Shown in pieces: positions 62,001-64,000 of a stretch of 64,000 nucleotides of DNA. Source of the stretch: Sclerurus mexicanus (lineage: Eukaryota; Chordata; Aves; Passeriformes; Furnariidae); assembly GCA_013396755.1 (NCBI GenBank), contig VWZF01000458.1, forward strand, positions 62,001 to 126,000. The letters run 5' to 3'. The notes under the pieces were generated by a model that had not been told where the DNA came from, searched no databases, and saw only the letters and a list, made by a program, of their open reading frames with translations. Made by a program: the position numbers and the translations under genes. How positions within the stretch are numbered: position 1 is the stretch's first letter; the number at the start of each line of letters is the position of its first letter.

Positions 62001-62384
62001 TGGTTGCGATTTGTAATTGCTGTCTCCTATTGGATAGAAGAAATGCAGGGGAGACTAAGAGCAACGTTTATATGCTTGCTGATACTGGAAGGTCGGGTGA
62101 CTGATTTTTACTCCCCATGTGCCCCAGGCTGGAACCCAGAGCTGGGTCTCAAAGACGTGAACTGTTTCATATGTTTTCACTATAGGAATGACAGTAAGTT
62201 CCAATAAAGATGGCTTGGGAATGATAGTTCGCAGTGTCATCCATGGAGGCTCAATCAGTCGTGATGGACGGATTGGTGTGGGGGACTGCATCCTGTCCAT
62301 TAATGAAGAGTCAACCACTAGCTTAACCAATGCACAAGCCCGGGCTATGCTGAGACGGCATTCACTCATTGGACCAGATATAAA
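16825..62384 (+). CDS. MPDZ: MPDZ (MUPP1), 5' part of the gene: L27 plus PDZ1-PDZ6, 20 coding exons, 3' end outside window
   Basis: This is a multi-PDZ scaffold protein. The family clusters membrane receptors and junction proteins (claudins, Crumbs/PALS1 complex, 5-HT2C receptor, NG2) at tight junctions and synapses. Joining the exons listed separately gives about 1,071 codons. Domains: L27 at residues 1-61; PDZ1 about 137-226 (GLGF 151-154); PDZ2 about 259-339 (GLGF 270-273); PDZ3 about 377-464 (GLGI 388-391); PDZ4 about 540-620 (GLGI 551-554); PDZ5 about 687-772 (GLGF 697-700); PDZ6 from about 993 (SLGM 1004-1007), running off the window. Domain order and linker sequences match MPDZ rather than its paralogue PATJ, as recalled from the mammalian protein. 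Coding phases agree at every junction. The coding sequence is interrupted by introns and continues beyond base 64,000. Human MPDZ has 13 PDZ domains, so roughly half the protein is encoded here. Confidence 0.96.
17008..24567 (+). other. MPDZ: MPDZ intron between coding exons 1 and 2
   Basis: The intron is about 7.6 kb, the longest coding intron in the window. It holds the 18-N gap near a pyrimidine run. I found no repeat family or alternative exon that I could support. Confidence 0.85.
19843..19860. other. Assembly gap (18 N) after a CTC triplet run
   Basis: The run of N follows a pyrimidine-rich stretch ending in CTC repeats, in the intron between coding exons 1 and 2. It is probably a collapsed simple repeat. 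Confidence 0.95.
24568..24789 (+). CDS. MPDZ: MPDZ coding exon 2: linker between L27 and PDZ1
   Basis: This exon has 74 codons (residues 62-135), phase 0 at both ends. The acceptor is TTTACAG and the donor GTAAAC. It encodes a low-complexity linker that resembles mammalian MPDZ mainly at its start (VNIA) and its end (INGK, then DDFEQLIRNMSQ). By my count it is four residues longer than the human linker. The following intron (24790-25714) holds nothing I recognise. Confidence 0.92.
25715..25854 (+). CDS. MPDZ: MPDZ coding exon 3: first half of PDZ1
   Basis: The exon is 140 bases and ends in phase 2 within an arginine codon. It encodes residues 136-181 with the carboxylate-binding loop GLGF at 151-154, then the strand containing GELGIFVQEIQEGSVAH. 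In mammals PDZ1 of MUPP1 has been reported to bind the proteoglycan NG2. The acceptor is GAACAG and the donor is a strong GTAAGA. The following intron runs from 25855 to 27787 and holds no recognised feature, only a faint CR1-like stretch near 26,920. Confidence 0.95.
27788..28001 (+). CDS. MPDZ: MPDZ coding exon 4: second half of PDZ1 and linker
   Basis: The exon is 214 bases. Its first base completes the arginine codon from exon 3, giving R-D-G at 182-184. It covers the rest of PDZ1 (DQILAINGQALDQ, then the helix and VQLVVARG near 226) and the serine-rich linker ending HSNP. The acceptor is GTGACAG and the donor GTGAGT. The AG two bases further on would break the frame. The following intron (28002-29976) contains a CR1 tail just before the next exon. 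Confidence 0.95.
29878..29938 (+). mobile_element. CR1 LINE, short 3' tail remnant
   Basis: TTGATGGTCTTAAAGATCTT and the ending ATTCTATGATTCTATG are the CR1 3' tail with its repeated octamer. Only about 60 bases remain. It ends about 38 bases before the start of coding exon 5. Confidence 0.75.
29977..30105 (+). CDS. MPDZ: MPDZ coding exon 5: first half of PDZ2
   Basis: The exon has 43 codons (residues 254-296), phase 0 at both ends. It carries GLGF at 270-273 and the strand GVIVKTILPGGVADQ. It is very close to the mammalian sequence as recalled. The acceptor is CCCTTTTAG and the donor GTAAAT. The following intron (30106-31297) shows only a run of 14 T around 31,030. Confidence 0.95.
31298..31501 (+). 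CDS. MPDZ: MPDZ coding exon 6: second half of PDZ2 and linker
   Basis: The exon has 68 codons (residues 297-364), phase 0. It encodes HGRLCSGDHILKIGDTDLAG, the second helix (SSEQVAQVLRQCGN) and the last strand VKLVIARG. A proline-rich linker follows and differs clearly from the mammalian linker. The acceptor is CCTCCAG and the donor GTAAGC. Confidence 0.95.
31639..31639. other. Single ambiguous base
   Basis: One N occurs in intronic sequence after coding exon 6. It has no effect on coding. Confidence 1.
32828..33885 (-). mobile_element. CR1 LINE, 5'-truncated copy with partial reverse transcriptase
   Basis: On the + strand it starts with GAATTGACTAGGTTGGAAAA, the reverse complement of a CR1 3' end. 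The minus-strand frames from 33880 downward show reverse-transcriptase words GVPQGSVLG, IDDLDEG and the catalytic FADD motif, then QCAQVAKKANGILAC and RPHLKYCVQF. The reading is split over several frames, so the copy is not functional. It lies in the intron between coding exons 6 and 7, antisense to MPDZ, and is interrupted by the 116-N gap. Confidence 0.93.
33341..33456. other. Assembly gap (116 N) inside a CR1 element
   Basis: The run of N interrupts the reverse-transcriptase region of the antisense CR1 copy. The element continues on both sides, so the gap size is probably close to correct. Confidence 0.95.
35566..35680 (+). CDS. MPDZ: MPDZ coding exon 7: first part of PDZ3
   Basis: The exon is 115 bases and ends in phase 1. 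It encodes an acidic lead-in, then FNVELTKNNQGLGITIAGYI with the binding loop GLGI at 388-391. The acceptor is ATTAG and the donor GTAATG. The intron that follows (35681-37984) is AT-rich, has a short GGTT run near 37,430, and shows no gene. Confidence 0.93.
37985..38073 (+). CDS. MPDZ: MPDZ coding exon 8: middle of PDZ3
   Basis: The exon is 89 bases. The codon split with exon 7 gives glutamate, and the exon then reads EPSGIFVKSITKGSAVEHDG and the GDQIIV strand. Together with exon 7 it makes 68 codons and returns the frame to phase 0. The acceptor is CATCCCAG and the donor GTAAGT. Nothing is recognised in the intron 38074-39711. It contains a 113-codon open frame at 39194-39535 that has no domain signature and looks like chance. 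Confidence 0.94.
39712..39907 (+). CDS. MPDZ: MPDZ coding exon 9: end of PDZ3 and start of linker
   Basis: The exon is 196 bases and ends in phase 1. It encodes VDGTNLQGFTNQQAVDVLRH and the closing strand VQLTLIRRG (to about residue 464). The variable linker toward PDZ4 starts here. The acceptor is TCTGCAG and the donor GTAATT. The following intron (39908-41096) holds a 13-bp triplicate at 40014-40052 and a short GTTT run near 40,870. Confidence 0.94.
40014..40052. repeat. 13-bp unit repeated three times
   Basis: GCAGAGCTGCTGT occurs twice exactly and a third time with one change, in direct tandem. It is in the intron after coding exon 9. Confidence 0.85.
41097..41149 (+). CDS. MPDZ: MPDZ coding exon 10: PDZ3-PDZ4 linker (3' end uncertain)
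   Basis: The acceptor TTTTTTTCCAG is clear. Joined to exon 9 the frame reads D-N-S-E-T-E, like the E-N-Y-E-K-D of mammals. The end shown uses GTG before GTAAAT (phase 0) and fits the acceptor at 43067. The frame stays open beyond it. Two weaker donors, after 41186 (GTTCTC) and after 41195 (GTTTCT, followed by 17 T), leave phase 1 and fit an acceptor at 43059. The longer form would make the linker about as long as the human one. The exon is supported, but its exact 3' boundary is not. Confidence 0.55.
41201..41217 (+). repeat. Run of 17 T just after coding exon 10
   Basis: The T run starts five bases after a candidate weak donor (GTTTCT at 41196). U-rich tracts in this position can help weak donors through TIA-1-type proteins; whether this happens here is unknown. 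Confidence 0.6.
42941..42987. repeat. 24-bp tandem duplication
   Basis: GATTGTGTCA, then TTGTATGTTCC, recurs with a period of 24 bases and one mismatch. It is about 80 bases upstream of coding exon 11. Confidence 0.75.
43068..43139 (+). CDS. MPDZ: MPDZ coding exon 11: short exon before PDZ4 (5' end uncertain)
   Basis: The exon has 24 codons ending in KWQRIMGLNYEIV, which is nearly identical to mammalian MPDZ just before PDZ4. The donor GTAGGT at 43140 gives phase 0. Three candidate acceptors lie close together: AG at 43058-43059 (phase 1 in), AG at 43066-43067 (phase 0 in, used here) and AG at 43079-43080 (phase 1 in). All three keep the downstream frame with a matching upstream exon. The following intron (43140-43885) contains a 26-bp tandem duplication. 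Confidence 0.78.
43736..43787. repeat. 26-bp tandem duplication
   Basis: ATATGACAATACTTGTGGTT appears twice with a period of 26 bases. It is about 100 bases upstream of coding exon 12. Confidence 0.8.
43886..44032 (+). CDS. MPDZ: MPDZ coding exon 12: first half of PDZ4
   Basis: The exon has 49 codons (residues 540-588 in the shorter linker model), phase 0. It encodes VAVVNKFSESSGLGISLEAT with the binding loop GLGI, then HHFIRSILPEGPVGRSGKLF and GDELLE. The acceptor is TTATTTTAG and the donor GTAAGA. The following intron (44033-44891) contains an LTR remnant. Confidence 0.95.
44256..44501. mobile_element. Old avian LTR remnant
   Basis: The block starts TGTTGTGGTTTAAGCTCAGC and ends GAAACCAGGACA, which resemble the two ends of a common avian endogenous-retrovirus LTR as I remember it. 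The flanks GTCTC (44251-44255) and GTCAC (44502-44506) look like a 5-bp target-site duplication with one mismatch. The interior is shortened. No coding sequence is present. It lies in the intron between coding exons 12 and 13. Confidence 0.55.
44892..45059 (+). CDS. MPDZ: MPDZ coding exon 13: second half of PDZ4
   Basis: The exon has 56 codons, phase 0. It encodes VNDISLLGESHKDVVNILKE and the last strand VTMVCCR, then an acidic linker. The acceptor TTTATTGAG has a poor tract right next to the AG. The donor GTATTT is weak at positions +5 and +6. The homology is clear, so the exon itself is secure. The following intron (45060-46031) shows nothing recognised. Confidence 0.93.
46032..46217 (+). 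CDS. MPDZ: MPDZ coding exon 14: linker and start of PDZ5
   Basis: The exon has 62 codons (residues 645-706), phase 0. The first 40 residues are an acidic linker with the family's FIGSSDTEG and LAMWE words. PDZ5 begins at VQHIELEKGSMGLGFSILDY with GLGF at 697-700. The acceptor is TTTTTCTCAG and the donor GTAACT. The next intron (46218-49296) is about 3.1 kb, with a hairpin-forming repeat near 47,670 and a solo LTR at its 3' end. Confidence 0.95.
47671..47723. repeat. Small minisatellite with hairpin potential
   Basis: The motif GACTATCACAGA and variants are repeated in tandem. GACTATC (47672-47678) and GATAGTC (47682-47688) form a 7-bp stem around a 3-base loop. Confidence 0.75.
48600..48928 (-). 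mobile_element. Solo LTR of an endogenous retrovirus-like element
   Basis: The block of about 329 bp begins TGTAA and ends TTACA, giving TG...CA termini and a 5-bp terminal inverted repeat. On the minus strand it has a TATAAATA box (48763-48756) and an AATAAA signal (48740-48735) about 20 bases apart, followed by a CT-rich segment. This is the usual order of promoter, R and polyadenylation signal in an LTR. A run of 12 C lies near the U5 side. No internal viral genes are present. I could not find a clear target-site duplication, so the exact ends are provisional. It lies about 370 bp upstream of coding exon 15. Confidence 0.65.
49297..49506 (+). CDS. MPDZ: MPDZ coding exon 15: main body of PDZ5
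   Basis: The exon has 70 codons (residues 707-776), phase 0. It encodes TVIVIRSLVPGGVAEQDG, the GDRLMFVNDINLENGSLEEA helix region and VKIGVAKPLP. The acceptor AATTAG follows a long T tract; the donor is GTAAGG. It is almost identical to mammalian PDZ5 as recalled. Nothing is recognised in the following intron (49507-50997). Confidence 0.96.
50998..51114 (+). CDS. MPDZ: MPDZ coding exon 16: PDZ5-PDZ6 linker, first segment
   Basis: The exon has 39 codons (residues 777-815), phase 0. It starts LSPEEGYVSAKED, which is conserved in the family. An acidic, probably disordered stretch follows, ending in AELAL. The acceptor is TTTCTGCAG and the donor GTTAGT, a weaker T at +3. The following intron (51115-53611) has nothing I can name. 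Confidence 0.9.
53612..53770 (+). CDS. MPDZ: MPDZ coding exon 17: PDZ5-PDZ6 linker, second segment
   Basis: The exon has 53 codons (residues 816-868), phase 0. The words DLADESTFESQYS match the mammalian linker; the rest is divergent and rich in serine and histidine. The acceptor is GTTGTTAG and the donor GTAAAA. No domain is expected here. The following intron (53771-56698) shows nothing recognised. Confidence 0.9.
56699..56986 (+). CDS. MPDZ: MPDZ coding exon 18: PDZ5-PDZ6 linker, third segment
   Basis: The exon has 96 codons (residues 869-964), phase 0. It is an acidic, asparagine- and serine-rich linker with only scattered matches to mammals, such as CENTAADF and ATGFAKTD. The acceptor GTTGAACAG has a modest pyrimidine tract and the donor is GTAAAG. 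The open frame, phase and position support it; the sequence similarity alone would not. The following intron (56987-57893) holds nothing recognised. Confidence 0.84.
57894..58017 (+). CDS. MPDZ: MPDZ coding exon 19: end of linker and first strand of PDZ6
   Basis: The exon is 124 bases and ends in phase 1. It encodes a linker tail and then KTITIAKGNSSL, the first strand of PDZ6. The glycine codon of the SLGM binding loop is split with the next exon. The acceptor is TGTGTTAG and the donor a strong GTAAGT. A 4.2-kb intron follows. Confidence 0.93.
58018..62185 (+). other. MPDZ: MPDZ intron between coding exons 19 and 20
   Basis: The intron is 4.2 kb and no transposable element is recognised in it. 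Several open frames of 60-120 codons occur on both strands without domain signatures. Confidence 0.85.
62186..62384 (+). CDS. MPDZ: MPDZ coding exon 20: body of PDZ6, last exon in window
   Basis: The exon is 199 bases, completes the split glycine and ends in phase 2 within a lysine codon. It encodes GMTVSSNKDGLGMIVRSVIH, then GDCILSINEESTTSLTNAQA and RRHSLIGPDI. The acceptor is CACTATAG. The donor GTAGGT at 62385 comes before a TAG that would otherwise end the frame, so splicing must continue to an exon beyond base 64,000. Confidence 0.95.
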
Positions 62385-64000
62385 GTAGGTAAAACTAGAT
62401 GATGCATTGTGATAGAAAAAAGATAATAATTGAAATCTGGTTATTCATGCAAGTATTTTAAATGAAAATTTTGTTTGTTTTTATACATAAACTTGCCTTT
62501 AAGTTGCAGCTTCAGATGGATAATTCACCTTCAGATTACATTTTCATGGATTTCAAAGATAAAATCACTTGTGTGAGAGGCTTTGGTTGTTCTTAGGAAA
62601 GTTATTGCTGTCTTGAACAGTCATTATTATGGCTTGCCTTGTTATTTTGAAAGAATGAGGTTAGTCAGAATTTTGCATTCATAGTATGACTCTTCTAAAG
62701 AAAGTAATGATTTCCTCAAGATCTTTGTGGTTCTTAAAGGTAGACTGTCCTGGCCATTGCACAAGTGATTTCATTTGATCTTTGTAATGTGTTCTGGTTT
62801 TGACTGCCAGACAGAAAGTATGACACGTGACATTAATGCAACAAAGCAATGCTTAAAACATTTCAGTACATCTGTGACAAGCAGCAGAAACACTGTTTTC
62901 TGAAGTCATTTCCAATTTTTTATTAATACGTAGAAAGCTGTTACTCTTGTGCCTAACTATCTGCTCTTGTAAGTTCTGTTTTAAACTTGCAGTGACTAAT
63001 ACAGGTTTTGATATACCCAATTAATAAGACAGTTTCTTCTAAAGTTCACACAATTTGCTGAATTTTAACTCTGCCTTAAAGTACAATTCTAGCTCTTGTG
63101 CTTGTGGAGTTAACTTTGCCACATGCACCATCTAGAAATGAGGTTGTTCTTGAAGTTGTGGGTGGTGCTGTAGACACAGCACTGCTGGGTTTATATTTTC
63201 AAAATCTAGTGACTGTTTTTCTCAGACCTGTGGTAACATGGATTGGGTCAGATAAGCAAATGGGATTAATGAAGTTGTTGGTAATAGAAGCCGTTACTGA
63301 TTTAAGAGGGTGGCCTTGAAAGAGGTAAGTTCAGTCCAAGAGTGGTTACAGGTAGCTGTGGTTTCTGACAGTTCAGAATGGACAGCAGAGCATTCCATAC
63401 TTCTGCAGAAATATTCTACTTTGAAGAGACCTGGCATTTTGGGAACAGTGTTTGGTCTAAGTGTTTTCACTGTGGGTGCTAGATGTCATTGCCTGCCCCA
63501 CAGCTATCATACATTTAGGATTATGATTTAGTGTAAGCTTGTTGAAATAAAAGGATATGCTCATATAATGAGTTACATTATTGTCAATGCTGTCATGTAT
63601 TTATACATTGACCTGAGTCAGTGTTCATAAAATGTGTCCTTGGTTATTGTAGGGTTCCAAACTATAATTCTGTCATGATTGAAATCAGTTGGTGTGTGCA
63701 TATGATTGTGTGCGTTTATCTACTTAGATGCACAAATGCTGCAGCACCATTCTTCTGTGAGGAGTCTTTTATTAGTGCTCCAGTTACATGATCAAATACA
63801 GATGTGTTTATTAATTGGCTTTATTCTTTTATAGATGCTGCATTTTGGTCTGTTTGACTACAAGTTTTACTTTATAGTCCTACTCTTTTGCAAATATGTT
63901 GGAAATACTAAAATCTTTTCTTAGATGTGGATATTCATATTTTCCAGAGAAAAGTGCATCCCCTTTCTAAGAGACCTTGCAGAAAAGGGGCAGTTGCTAT
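62385..64000 (+). other. MPDZ: MPDZ intron after coding exon 20, running off the window
   Basis: This is the start of an intron after a phase 2 donor. Nothing is recognised in it. The next exon, which completes the lysine codon and PDZ6, lies beyond the window. Confidence 0.85.

Noticed and set aside
16825..62384. PATJ (INADL), the close paralogue, as the identity of the gene
   Set aside because: L27, PDZ1, PDZ5 and the linker words (for example LSPEEGYVSAKED) match MPDZ along the whole length, as recalled from mammalian sequences.

Overview
This is a vertebrate nuclear window, almost certainly from a bird. It carries one recognisable gene, the 5' part of MPDZ (multi-PDZ protein 1, MUPP1), on the + strand. 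The bird call rests on three things: CR1-type LINE fragments with avian-style 3' tails, LTR remnants of avian type, and short introns compared with mammalian MPDZ. In chicken the MPDZ region lies on the Z chromosome (it corresponds to human 9p), so Z linkage is likely but cannot be shown from this window.

Layout. Positions 1 to about 8,100 are AT-rich flank without a recognised gene. They contain a decayed LINE reverse-transcriptase tail (about 1,524-2,024) and a perfect 12-bp inverted repeat (519-552). A CpG island (about 8,110-8,449) runs into a 604-bp assembly gap (8,450-9,053) and is the likely MPDZ promoter and non-coding first exon. A first intron of about 8 kb follows. The start codon is at 16,825. 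Twenty coding exons follow, to 62,384. The rest of the gene (end of PDZ6 through PDZ13 in the known family layout) lies beyond the window.

The assembled exons give about 1,071 codons plus two bases: an L27 domain, PDZ1 to PDZ5, and most of PDZ6. Exon phases agree throughout. One place is uncertain, the PDZ3-PDZ4 linker (exons 10 and 11), where several donor/acceptor pairs keep the frame. One solution uses a very weak donor followed by a run of 17 T.

The introns hold three CR1 fragments, one solo LTR in antisense orientation, one older LTR remnant, short tandem duplications, and three further sites of unknown sequence: 18 N, 116 N and a single N. I recognised no tRNA, rRNA, CRISPR array or second protein gene. 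The other long open frames look like chance intronic or intergenic frames. I found no evidence of a previously undescribed biological system; the best leads are the exon 10/11 splicing ambiguity and the LINE remnant.
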